Assembly: GCA_023265215.1 (NCBI GenBank)
Contig: JAHFUH010000073.1
Coordinates: 1-13,959 of the forward strand
DNA length: 13,959 nt
Direction: 5' to 3'
Origin: Acidobacteriota bacterium
Lineage (GTDB): Bacteria; Acidobacteriota; UBA6911
Each line of letters begins with the position of its first letter. The stretch's first letter is position 1. The notes beneath the pieces are model-generated. The model saw only the letters and a program-made list of their open reading frames with translations, was not told the origin of the DNA and did no database searches. Shown here in pieces: positions 1-6,896 of this stretch. The position numbers and the translations under genes were made by a program.

Positions 1-27
1 GGACCATTACCGGTATTGATTGGAAAC

Positions 28-70
28 TTTGAGTCTTGGAGTTGCATTCAATGCAACTCCAAGACTCAAA
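28..70. repeat. Perfect 21-bp inverted repeat with 1-nt centre, overlapping the transporter stop codon
   Basis: Arms 28-48 and 50-70 are exactly complementary around the single base at 49. The right arm covers the last codon and the TGA stop of the minus-strand transporter gene, so part of the palindrome is coding. In the minus-strand RNA it would form a hairpin right at the end of the message, but the bases beyond it (27 down to 1) hold no T-tract, so it is not a classical Rho-independent terminator. It could be a Rho-dependent end, an RNA-stabilising structure or a site for a dimeric DNA-binding protein. Unlike the other hairpins in the window, its arms have no obvious internal tandem unit. 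Nothing else is visible in positions 1-27. Confidence 0.85.
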
Positions 71-1358
71 TGCTCGAAGTTTTCTTCAGCGAAGGATGCA
101 CAGGCGGTTTCGCGAACAAAATACACATCAACGCAACCACAAGCAATGCGATTGACAGCTGGAAAGAAGGTATATAAGTACCGCTCTTTTGTCTAATCGC
201 GCTGGCAATGGGCGCCCCAAAACTGCTGATTATGGTGGTGACTGGCATCGTATAACCCATAATCTTGGGGAATTCGGATACGCCAAAAAAGTTGGGGAAC
301 AAATTTCCCATTGCAATGGATTGAATGCCGAATCCTATTCCCAGAAATATGCTGTATGTCAAAACTACGGGCATGGAATGGGCAAAGAGAATCGCGATGT
401 AACCGGCTATTGCAATAGCCATTGATCCGATCGCAAGCGAATGCATGCTAAATCTGAGTCCAAGAAAACCTATTCCCAGGGAACTGATCGCCATAACGGC
501 AGAGAGAATTCCAGCGGCGACTGATGCTTTGCTGAATGAAATGCCGACATCGCGCAAGAAATCTATTTGGTTGATCATCAGCCCATTCATCGCAAAAAAC
601 ATCAATGTTCCATAAATGACCAGAAGCCACAAGCTGCGGGTTCGCAGGGCTTCCTTCGCTGTAAAATCCACAGGCGTCGTATAAGGCCTATTCTTCGACG
701 TTCCTCCCGGCTTTTCTTTATTCAACTTTTCAGGAAGCTGTCCGTCGGGAATCTGACCCAGATCTCCCGGCTTGTTTACAATTAATAAGCCGGGAAGAAG
801 AACACAACAGACGAAAACGGCGGCAGCAATTATTCTGTAAGTCAGCCTCCAGCCCATAGAGGTAATCAGCCACATCAAAAGGGGGCTGAAGACAAGACCG
901 GACAAACCCAAGGAGGCCATGGAAATAGCTAAAGCTATCGATCTTCTCGTTATGAACCAGTTATTAATGACTGTCATCATGGCCAGCATGCCTCCGATGC
1001 TCATCCCCATTCCGAGAATGACGCCGGATCCAAGATACAGATGCCAGATTTTGGTTTGAAATGACAGCAAGACCAAAGCTGCCACACTCAGAATGTTGCC
1101 AAAAACAATTGCGCGCTTGGCGCCCCACTTCATTATGTAAATCCCTACCATAGGAGCCGTAATGCCAGCCAGAATCAATGAGAGCATTTGAGCGCCTGTT
1201 ATCGCCGGCCTGCTCCAAGCGGGGAAATCTTGAAGCCAAAAAGGGAGAAACTGTCCAAAAGCCATTATCATCAGCATCACTGCGATATTGAAAACAAACA
1301 TGACTCCCATGTTGATCCAGCCGTAAAATCCGTCCTTGCGCAATGCTTTTAGAGCCAT
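66..1358 (-). CDS. MFS transporter, monocarboxylate/oxalate-formate antiporter (MCT/OFA) type
   Basis: This 430-residue inner-membrane carrier has two sets of hydrophobic segments separated by a hydrophilic loop at about residues 195-242, as expected for a 12-helix MFS protein. The N-terminus has the KDGFYGW start common in the MCT/OFA group. A motif-A-like loop lies near residues 72-84 (GIYIMKWGAKRAI), and the TM4-5 loop reads NNWFITRRS (132-140), close to the NWFxxRR signature of these carriers. Members move small carboxylates; the substrate here is unknown, though a carboxylate would suit the hydroxyacid genes further right. I chose the ATG at 1358 over an in-frame TTG at 1391 because CAGGAG lies 9 nt upstream of the ATG. 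The gene is divergent from the nucleotidyltransferase gene across a 149-bp gap (1359-1507) in which I see no convincing promoter or long repeat. Confidence 0.85.
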   Translation of the reverse strand: MALKALRKDGFYGWINMGVMFVFNIAVMLMIMAFGQFLPFWLQDFPAWSRPAITGAQMLSLILAGITAPMVGIYIMKWGAKRAIVFGNILSVAALVLLSFQTKIWHLYLGSGVILGMGMSIGGMLAMMTVINNWFITRRSIALAISMASLGLSGLVFSPLLMWLITSMGWRLTYRIIAAAVFVCCVLLPGLLIVNKPGDLGQIPDGQLPEKLNKEKPGGTSKNRPYTTPVDFTAKEALRTRSLWLLVIYGTLMFFAMNGLMINQIDFLRDVGISFSKASVAAGILSAVMAISSLGIGFLGLRFSMHSLAIGSMAIAIAGYIAILFAHSMPVVLTYSIFLGIGFGIQSIAMGNLFPNFFGVSEFPKIMGYTMPVTTIISSFGAPIASAIRQKSGTYIPSFQLSIALLVVALMCILFAKPPVHPSLKKTSSI

Positions 1359-1367
1359 ATCCAAGGT

Positions 1368-1373
1368 CTCCTG
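1368..1373 (-). promoter_or_regulatory. Shine-Dalgarno site that fixes the transporter start
   Basis: CAGGAG on the minus strand sits 9 nt before the ATG at 1358. It lies inside the longer reading frame that would begin at a TTG (1391), which argues for the shorter protein. Confidence 0.7.
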
Positions 1374-1507
1374 TGTGTGGGAAAACGGCAACGCTCGCTA
1401 AAGATGGACTTAACCTATAGGACATGGCCGCCGGGACACAATAAAAATATATTACAGAGCAACGCCGATTGCGCCGAAAAAGCAAACCTGCGATAATCGG
1501 ACACATT

Positions 1508-2410
1508 ATGAACGAACAGGAACTCATATCTATTCTTTCTGAAACAGGACCTCTGACGGGCGCTCAGCTTGTAGAGCGCACCCGCATGGAGGTTCTTTTG
1601 CTCTGGCAAGCCTGCAAAAAGGCGCCGCAAATCCGTTTCGCTGGATCCGCCAGGCGTTTTCTCCGACTGGACCGGAATGTTCAAGGCTATGCCCGGCTCT
1701 CCCCCTCCATTCGAAGGGAATTTCTCACCTATACTTTTGTGGGACTCGCGAGCCAGATCGAAGCGCTGAATGCAAAAGCAAATGAACTCGGCGAGCTTAC
1801 AAAACGAATCAGCGGGGCCAAGCGCGATGTGGCAAGGGAAAGCGTAATCTCTGCGATAGCTCAGCTGCCGGACAAAGAAACAATTTTGAAAAAGGCCTGC
1901 TTTATCCTCGCAGGCGATGTCGTTTATGACATGTCCCACGTGGTGTCAAGGCCGGAAAAAAGCACTGGAGAGATGGTGCGGGGCTCCGATTTAGATATCG
2001 TTATCGTTGCCGAAGACGATCTGGATCCAGCAATTATCCAATCTCTGGACAAAGCGATTCATAAAAGAAAGTATTTGTTGCTTGTGAACGATCGCGAGGA
2101 AATAGATTACCTGATTAAATCGATTGCCCGAGTAAAAGAGCAGCTCAAATTCGACATCTTCTCTTCCAAAGTTGCCTGCAAGATTCTGGACGAAGGACAA
2201 TTGCTGTATGGCAGTCCGGAAGTTTACCAGTCGGTAAAAAATCTGATCGGCGAATACGGCGTGCCAGCGCAGTTGAGAATTCTCGAACAGCAGGCGGCTC
2301 TAGACCGACAATTAGCTGAAGCACAATTGCTGGATATGGACCCCGAAAGAGGTCTCAGCGAATATCTGAATCTCTTCTATACGCATGCGGAAGAAGACGA
2401 AATCTATTGA
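1508..2410 (+). CDS. HTH-like plus nucleotidyltransferase-fold protein, function unknown
   Basis: This predicted soluble protein has 300 residues. Residues 1-40 look like a small winged-helix/HTH segment (LISILSETGPLTGAQLVERT then a hydrophobic helix). Residues 75-135 are helical and charged. From about residue 130 there is a nucleotidyltransferase-like core: hydrophobic FILAGDV, then GSDLDIVIV (159-167), which matches the GSxxD signature with Asp161 and Asp163 as metal ligands. A possible third acidic residue is Asp216 in KFDIFSS. The C-terminal 60 residues are helical. The fold is shared by DNA polymerase beta-like enzymes, aminoglycoside nucleotidyltransferases and MNT antitoxins, so the acceptor cannot be named. 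No HEPN-type partner is adjacent. The ATG at 1508 has only a weak ribosome site; an in-frame TTG at 1469 has none. The gene stands alone, divergent from the transporter and convergent with glmM. Confidence 0.75.
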   Translation: MNEQELISILSETGPLTGAQLVERTRMEVLLLWQACKKAPQIRFAGSARRFLRLDRNVQGYARLSPSIRREFLTYTFVGLASQIEALNAKANELGELTKRISGAKRDVARESVISAIAQLPDKETILKKACFILAGDVVYDMSHVVSRPEKSTGEMVRGSDLDIVIVAEDDLDPAIIQSLDKAIHKRKYLLLVNDREEIDYLIKSIARVKEQLKFDIFSSKVACKILDEGQLLYGSPEVYQSVKNLIGEYGVPAQLRILEQQAALDRQLAEAQLLDMDPERGLSEYLNLFYTHAEEDEIY

Positions 2411-2415
2411 AATAC

Positions 2416-2486
2416 AGAAGCAAGAAGCCAGAAGCAGAAAGCCAGAATAAAAACCAGTTCTTTCCGGCTCCTGGCTTCCGGATTCC
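2416..2486. repeat. Imperfect hairpin of GAAGCC-type heptad units between convergent genes
   Basis: The left arm (about 2416-2443) and right arm (about 2459-2486) are rich in the unit AGAAGCC and its complement and pair at roughly 70% of positions; many differences are transitions. The element fills the gap between the stop codons of the nucleotidyltransferase gene and glmM, where a bidirectional terminator is expected, but neither side carries a clear T-tract. The same unit builds the hairpin at 8965-9028. Confidence 0.7.
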
Positions 2487-2491
2487 AAAAA

Positions 2492-3844
2492 CTATCCGAT
2501 GCAATTGCGGACTGTTTCCGCCAGGTCTTTAGCCAGGCGCTCCGTGATTGCCTCCGTGGGACCTTCCACCATGACGCGGCACATACTTTGGGTGCCGGAA
2601 TAGCGAATGAGAACGCGTCCCTGCTGACTCAATTCTGACTCGGCTATTCGAATTTTATCCTGCAATTCGGGAAGCGATTCCAAAGGGGGTTTTCTCTTCA
2701 CCTCCACGTTGATGATTTTCTGCGGTGACATCTGCATAACTTGCGACAGCTCGGAAAGCGGCTTGCCTTCGAGAAGCATGGCGGTCAAGAGCTGCAGAGC
2801 GGAAATGATGCCGTCCCCGGCTGTGTGACGGTCCAGGAATATCATGTGTCCTGAGGGCTCCCCGCCAACCACCGCGTCCTTTTCTTTCATCAGTTCGAGG
2901 ACATAGCGGTCCCCGACCGCTGAGGCCGCGTGCCCGATCCCAAGCCGGCTCATAGCCGCCATGAACCCGTAGTTGCTCATGACGGTCGAAACAACCATGT
3001 TGTTTCTCAGCCTGCCCTGCTCTTTGTACATTTTGCTGCAAACCGCCAGGATATGATCACCAGTCAACTCCCGGCCCTTTTCATCAACCGCAATCAGGCG
3101 GTCGCCATCGCCATCGAAAGCCAGCCCAAGGCTGGATCCTGTTTCCAGAACTTTCGCTGCAAGATCTGCCGTGTGCTGCGATCCACAGCGATCATTAATA
3201 TTGATGCCGTCCGGCTTGCAATGCATCGCCGTCACTTCCGCTCCAAGCGCGGAAAATATTTCGGGCGCGACGCCGGAAGTGGCGCCATTAGCACAATCGA
3301 GGACAATTCTGATCTCTCCCACACTCAGATTCGCCGGAAAAGCTTTTTTGCAGAATGACGCGTACCTTTCCGATGCATCAGGAATCCGTCGGACCCTCCC
3401 TATTTCAATGCCTGTCGGCCTAAGATCTTTGATTTCTTCCGTGACTATCAGGCGCTCGATTTCATCCTCCTGCGAGTCCGGAAGTTTGTAGCCGTCCCGT
3501 GTAAATATCTTAATGCCATTGTCCTGAAAAGGATTGTGCGATGCCGAGATCACAACCCCGACATCCATTCCCATGCTGCAGGTCATGAACGCGATGCCTG
3601 GTGTGGGCAGCGCTCCGGCAAGGAAAACGTCGAAGCCCATGGAGCAGAATCCCGCCGTCAGCGCGCTCTCCAGCATTCCGCCGCTTAGCCGCGTGTCGTT
3701 TCCCACCACGATTTTATGCCGCCTGGCTTCATTCGATTTACAAACATGTGCGGCCGCCCGTCCAATATTCAAAGCCATTTCAGGAGTCATTGGGAACAGG
3801 TTGGCCATTCCCCTCACTCCATCTGTGCCGAACATGCGAGCCAT
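2492..3844 (-). CDS. glmM: Phosphoglucosamine mutase
   Basis: GlmM converts glucosamine-6-phosphate to glucosamine-1-phosphate in the cytoplasm on the route to UDP-GlcNAc, peptidoglycan and lipopolysaccharide. The 450-residue length and the order of motifs fit the family: MFGTDGVRG at the N-terminus, the phosphoserine loop ISASHNP with Ser102 (the same number as in E. coli GlmM), the metal loop DGDGDR (244-249), the sugar-binding GGEPSGH (327-333) and the C-terminal phosphate loop RYSGTQSMCRVMVEG (from 414). In that last loop the usual SGTE-P reads SGTQ-S, a departure from the textbook motif that may be typical of the lineage. I chose the ATG at 3844 because GGGAG lies 8 nt upstream; the ATG at 3859 would itself overlap that ribosome site. 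It lies 50 bp downstream of the beta-helix gene on the same strand, probably in one operon. Confidence 0.96.
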   Translation of the reverse strand: MARMFGTDGVRGMANLFPMTPEMALNIGRAAAHVCKSNEARRHKIVVGNDTRLSGGMLESALTAGFCSMGFDVFLAGALPTPGIAFMTCSMGMDVGVVISASHNPFQDNGIKIFTRDGYKLPDSQEDEIERLIVTEEIKDLRPTGIEIGRVRRIPDASERYASFCKKAFPANLSVGEIRIVLDCANGATSGVAPEIFSALGAEVTAMHCKPDGININDRCGSQHTADLAAKVLETGSSLGLAFDGDGDRLIAVDEKGRELTGDHILAVCSKMYKEQGRLRNNMVVSTVMSNYGFMAAMSRLGIGHAASAVGDRYVLELMKEKDAVVGGEPSGHMIFLDRHTAGDGIISALQLLTAMLLEGKPLSELSQVMQMSPQKIINVEVKRKPPLESLPELQDKIRIAESELSQQGRVLIRYSGTQSMCRVMVEGPTEAITERLAKDLAETVRNCIG

Positions 3845-3852
3845 CAGTTTTT

Positions 3853-3857
3853 CTCCC
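3853..3857 (-). promoter_or_regulatory. Shine-Dalgarno site deciding the glmM start
   Basis: GGGAG on the minus strand lies 8 nt before the ATG at 3844 and overlaps the alternative upstream ATG (3859). With the 3844 start the catalytic serine is residue 102, as in E. coli GlmM. Confidence 0.65.
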
Positions 3858-3894
3858 ATTCGCGAGCAATTGCGGATATTTTTACATGGGACCG

Positions 3895-5100
3895 CTATTT
3901 ACCATCCCACAGCGCTGCGGCCGAATCCACAATCGACTGAAGCCACCCAGCTCCGGCGGTTTTGGCGGCTGAGCTTATTTTTAAAACAGCTTCGATATAG
4001 GGACCTTCTTCGATCTTTTCCCATTCCGAATGAAAAAGCTCGCGGGCAGCAGCGCCGATGCTTTCGGAAGGACCCTGTTCAAGCTTTCTTTGTATCGCCG
4101 GCCATTCCTTGATCAGGCTTTCCTGCTGCAATCGAATGTCTTCCGGCAGGTTCTTTCCCGAATCAGCAATTTCCAGTGAGCGCGGCATTTTTTCAGCCAA
4201 TTCTCCCAGCCTTTTAATTCGCTCGGCAAGTGCGTCATCCAGCCTTTTAATTGCGCCCTGCCAGCATGCCTGATCGTAGCTGCTGCCAGACATAAATCTT
4301 TTCCGGACATGCCGATACCATGCTTTGAGTGCATGCAAATTTCCGATGTAAATCAGATTGTTCTTGACGGTCCTGCGAATGCCTAGATACTGACCCTGAA
4401 TCATCTTCCGCGGCTCTCCGGATTCAACCGCCGGGGGCACGTACAGCTGGTTTTCCGTCAAAATGTCCCGGCGGCAGATTGTTCCCGCGGGAATGATCGT
4501 GCCATACGCAATGCGGGCCGGTCCGACCAATCCTCCTTGCCCTCCGAGAAAAATAGGCGCCTGATCCAGCATGACGCCGCGCGGGACATCGCCGATCAAC
4601 GATGCCGTTGCTTTGTCCTGCCGAGGTGTGAAATTGAAGTGAATGTAGGAAGACCCAATTTCGCTATGGTTCCTTCTGCTGTTGCCTCCGGCCATGAGGC
4701 AATCGCAAAAATTAATAAGACTGCCTGCGGTCACGAAAGGAAGGAATATCGTCTGCTTAAAGCCTACCGTGTGGGCGCCTCCTGATTTTTCCTCAAGGAG
4801 CGTTCCGGACCGCACGTGGGCACCGCTGCCAATTTTGACCCCATCCAGAAAAGTCGCTTCGGAAAAATAACCGCCATTTAAAAACACTTCTTTGCCCAGC
4901 TGGCAATTCTCCAACGTAGCCGGGGATTCAGCCCCTATCACGCATCCCGGCCCTATCGATGTTTGCGCTCCCAGTATTTTCGATCCCGTGTGAATTACCA
5001 CGCCCGGAGCGATCTGGTCGGGAGCTATTGCGTCGTCAATCTCGACGGACGAGGGACATGGAATGACAATTCCGCGTTTGATAAAAATAGAAGTTCGCAT
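3895..5100 (-). CDS. Left-handed beta-helix (hexapeptide) protein resembling the GlmU acetyltransferase domain
   Basis: The 401-residue protein has about 190 N-terminal residues of hexapeptide-repeat character (ISIGPGCVIGAES-like turns, PGVVIHTG, VKIGSGAHVRSG), which predict a left-handed beta-helix. The segment SYIHFNFTPRQDKATASLIG resembles the GlmU acetyltransferase region (N-Y-D-G...K..T..IGD), with Asn156 and Lys163 in matching places. After about residue 230 come roughly 170 mostly helical residues of unknown role. The N-terminal uridylyltransferase domain of GlmU (GxGTRMxS) is absent. Proteins of this kind are often labelled UDP-N-acetylglucosamine pyrophosphorylase, which the missing domain does not support. 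The position directly upstream of glmM supports a role in amino-sugar activation, perhaps N-acetylation of glucosamine-1-phosphate. The ATG at 5100 was preferred to an in-frame TTG at 5112; no strong ribosome site decides this. Confidence 0.8.
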   Translation of the reverse strand: MRTSIFIKRGIVIPCPSSVEIDDAIAPDQIAPGVVIHTGSKILGAQTSIGPGCVIGAESPATLENCQLGKEVFLNGGYFSEATFLDGVKIGSGAHVRSGTLLEEKSGGAHTVGFKQTIFLPFVTAGSLINFCDCLMAGGNSRRNHSEIGSSYIHFNFTPRQDKATASLIGDVPRGVMLDQAPIFLGGQGGLVGPARIAYGTIIPAGTICRRDILTENQLYVPPAVESGEPRKMIQGQYLGIRRTVKNNLIYIGNLHALKAWYRHVRKRFMSGSSYDQACWQGAIKRLDDALAERIKRLGELAEKMPRSLEIADSGKNLPEDIRLQQESLIKEWPAIQRKLEQGPSESIGAAARELFHSEWEKIEEGPYIEAVLKISSAAKTAGAGWLQSIVDSAAALWDGK

Positions 5101-5159
5101 AGAAAGCCGCAATCTAGCAGATCCTTAAGCCGTTGGCAATATTTCACATCCGGAAAACC

Positions 5160-5251
5160 GGACGTGGAATACGCAGACGACACGGAAGAGCGCGGATAAA
5201 AATATGTTAGTATATCCGCGTTCTTCCGTGTCGTCCGCGTATTCCACGTCC
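5160..5251. repeat. 39-bp inverted repeat with 14-nt A+T-rich loop in a divergent promoter region
   Basis: Arms 5160-5198 and 5213-5251 match at 37 of 39 positions; the exceptions are at 5175 and 5190. The loop (5199-5212) is almost all A and T. The arms break into CG-starting units of 8-11 bp (CGTGGAATA, CGCAGACGACA, CGGAAGAG, CGCGGATA). It sits between divergent genes, 59 bp from the beta-helix gene start and only 19 bp before the nucleotidase ATG, so it cannot be a terminator for either. Any nucleotidase promoter must lie in or beyond it, and if transcribed from upstream it would be a very stable leader hairpin. Confidence 0.9.
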
Positions 5252-5270
5252 TTACGAGAGGTCCCATCAC

Positions 5271-6782
5271 ATGAAAAGACCTGCCGGATTGAAACTTTCA
5301 TTTTCGCTGCTATTGCTTCTTTTGCCCGTTCTGGCATTCCCGCAGAAAGCCTCGCTGACAATTCTTCACACCAACGACACGCATGGCCACCTCCTCCCTT
5401 TCAGTTATCCGGATGCCGATGCAGGCTCCGATATTGCTCAAATAGGCGCCCGGAAAAACATCGGAGGAATTGCGCGCCGGGCTGCACTTGTGAAACGCCT
5501 GCGCAAAGAGCTCAGTCAAAAGGGCACACCGGTGTGGCTTGTGGACGCAGGCGATATCACCGAGGGCACTCCGTTTTCCACGGAATATCGCGGTGAAGCC
5601 GATGTTGCGGCGATGAATGCCGCTTCCTATGATTACAGCACGCTCGGGAATCATGAATTCAACGCTTCACTTGCGAATCTGAAAAAGCTGCTCACTTTTT
5701 TTCGATATCCCGTTCTGTGCGCCAATGCAGTTGAAAGCTCCGGCCGCCCTTTGACCCAGGCTTCGGATATCAAAAATATCGGGCCTTTGAAAATCGGCAT
5801 TTTCGGGCTTGTGACTCGGGACGCCGCAAGTTATCCGGCGGCGAAAGAGGGCGTGACAATATCCGACGAGATTGAAACCTCCCAGCTCATGGCACGAGCG
5901 CTTCGCCCCAGGGCTGATATTGTAATTGCTCTTTCCCACGCCGGCGAAAAAGTTGATGAGCGGATTGCGGCGGCAGTCTCTGGAATTGACGTGATTATAG
6001 GAGGCCACTCGCATTCGCGCATTCCATCGGGAGAACTGATTCCGCATTCCGGCCCATCCAAAGCGAGCGAGGTGAATGGAACCATTATCGTCCAGGCACA
6101 TCAGTGGGGAGGAGAACTCGGCAGACTCGACCTGTTTTTTGATAAGGATAAGAGCGGCACATGGCATATCTCCAATTATCGCGCTCGTCTCATCCTGATA
6201 AATTCGGATATCCCTGAAGATTCCGCTGTCGCCGCTGTCGTGGCGCGCTATTGGACCCCCATCGCATCCCGTTATGGCGAGTTCATAGGGCGGGCGACAG
6301 CCGATTTTGTCGCCCGAGGCGACGACCTCGCACAGTATAACCTTGTCGCCGATGCGATCCGCGAAACTTTTAAAACGGATATCGAACTGGAAAACCTCGG
6401 CGGGATCCGGGCCGAGCTGGCGGAAGGCAAAATCACATTTGAAGACATGGTCAATCTGGACCCGTTCAAAAACACCGTAATCACCTTCAGCATAAATGGA
6501 AGCAGGCTGAAGGAAATCCTCTCAAAAAACCAGCCGGCCGTGTCCGGAATTGAATACAGGAAGGTAAAGGGACGTCTGACAAAGGCAACGGTCCACGGGG
6601 AGGATATAAAGGCAGACAGAATCTACACAGGCGCGACAAACTCCTATTTCGCAGCGATGGCAATGAAAGGAATCGCGATAAAAGACACGGGGCAGCAGCG
6701 GATCAACGTCGTAATGGATTACATTCGCAGGAAGGGAACTGTGAAACCAGCCTACGACGGCCGCAGAATCATCATCCGGTAA
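5271..6782 (+). CDS. Secreted bifunctional metallophosphatase/5'-nucleotidase (UshA/CpdB family)
   Basis: The 503-residue protein begins with a signal peptide (MKRPAG, a leucine-rich core at about residues 10-22, likely cut near ALA/FPQ), so it acts outside the inner membrane. The calcineurin-like metallophosphatase motifs are all present in order: HTNDTHGH (33-40, Asp36 and His38), DAGD (92-95), GNHE (126-129), SHAG (222-225) and GGHSH (244-248), which supply the two-metal site. The C-terminal 5'-nucleotidase domain follows (about 335-500), with NLGGIRAE (375-382) and LDPFKN near 396, where UshA-type enzymes bind the nucleotide. Family members hydrolyse nucleoside monophosphates, nucleotide sugars or cyclic nucleotides for salvage; which one applies here cannot be read. 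A GAGAGG ribosome site lies 9 nt before the ATG. No cysteine suggests lipidation. It stands alone between a leader hairpin and a terminator. Confidence 0.93.
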   Translation: MKRPAGLKLSFSLLLLLLPVLAFPQKASLTILHTNDTHGHLLPFSYPDADAGSDIAQIGARKNIGGIARRAALVKRLRKELSQKGTPVWLVDAGDITEGTPFSTEYRGEADVAAMNAASYDYSTLGNHEFNASLANLKKLLTFFRYPVLCANAVESSGRPLTQASDIKNIGPLKIGIFGLVTRDAASYPAAKEGVTISDEIETSQLMARALRPRADIVIALSHAGEKVDERIAAAVSGIDVIIGGHSHSRIPSGELIPHSGPSKASEVNGTIIVQAHQWGGELGRLDLFFDKDKSGTWHISNYRARLILINSDIPEDSAVAAVVARYWTPIASRYGEFIGRATADFVARGDDLAQYNLVADAIRETFKTDIELENLGGIRAELAEGKITFEDMVNLDPFKNTVITFSINGSRLKEILSKNQPAVSGIEYRKVKGRLTKATVHGEDIKADRIYTGATNSYFAAMAMKGIAIKDTGQQRINVVMDYIRRKGTVKPAYDGRRIIIR

Positions 6783-6795
6783 GGGCTGCGCAAAC

Positions 6796-6896
6796 AAATT
6801 TAGCCGCTGATGAACGCTGACAAACGCCGACTTTATATATAATTGTTTTTATCAGCGTACGTCGGCGTTTGTCAGCGGCTAAATTTTTATTTTTTT
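6796..6896 (+). terminator. Hairpin terminator between convergent genes, built of 10-bp CGCTGAYRAA units
   Basis: Arms 6796-6831 and 6851-6886 pair at 29 of 36 positions without gaps, with a 19-nt A+T loop. Alternatively, 26 bp pair perfectly if one 10-nt unit (6811-6820) is bulged. The arms consist of repeats such as CGCTGATGAA and CGCTGACAAA. On the plus strand the right arm runs into T5-A-T7 at about 6884-6896, a good Rho-independent terminator for the nucleotidase; this tract overlaps the last codons of the opposing synthetase gene. On the minus strand the following tract is weaker (TTTGTTTG). The arm sequence is shared with the hairpin at 13640-13685. Confidence 0.85.

Noticed and set aside
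1469..1507. Upstream TTG start for the nucleotidyltransferase protein
   Set aside because: No ribosome site before the TTG and the 13 extra residues (basic, unstructured) add nothing to the HTH-like segment; ATG 1508 is simpler.
1359..1507. Possible promoters in the transporter/nucleotidyltransferase gap (TATATT near 1447, TATAGG near 1419)
   Set aside because: The A+T-rich hexamers lack a matching -35 at acceptable spacing on either strand, so no promoter call is supported.
964..1527. 187-residue minus-strand open frame overlapping the transporter in another frame
   Set aside because: It overlaps the well-supported membrane protein on the same strand, has no hydrophobic or domain pattern and crosses the start of the nucleotidyltransferase gene.
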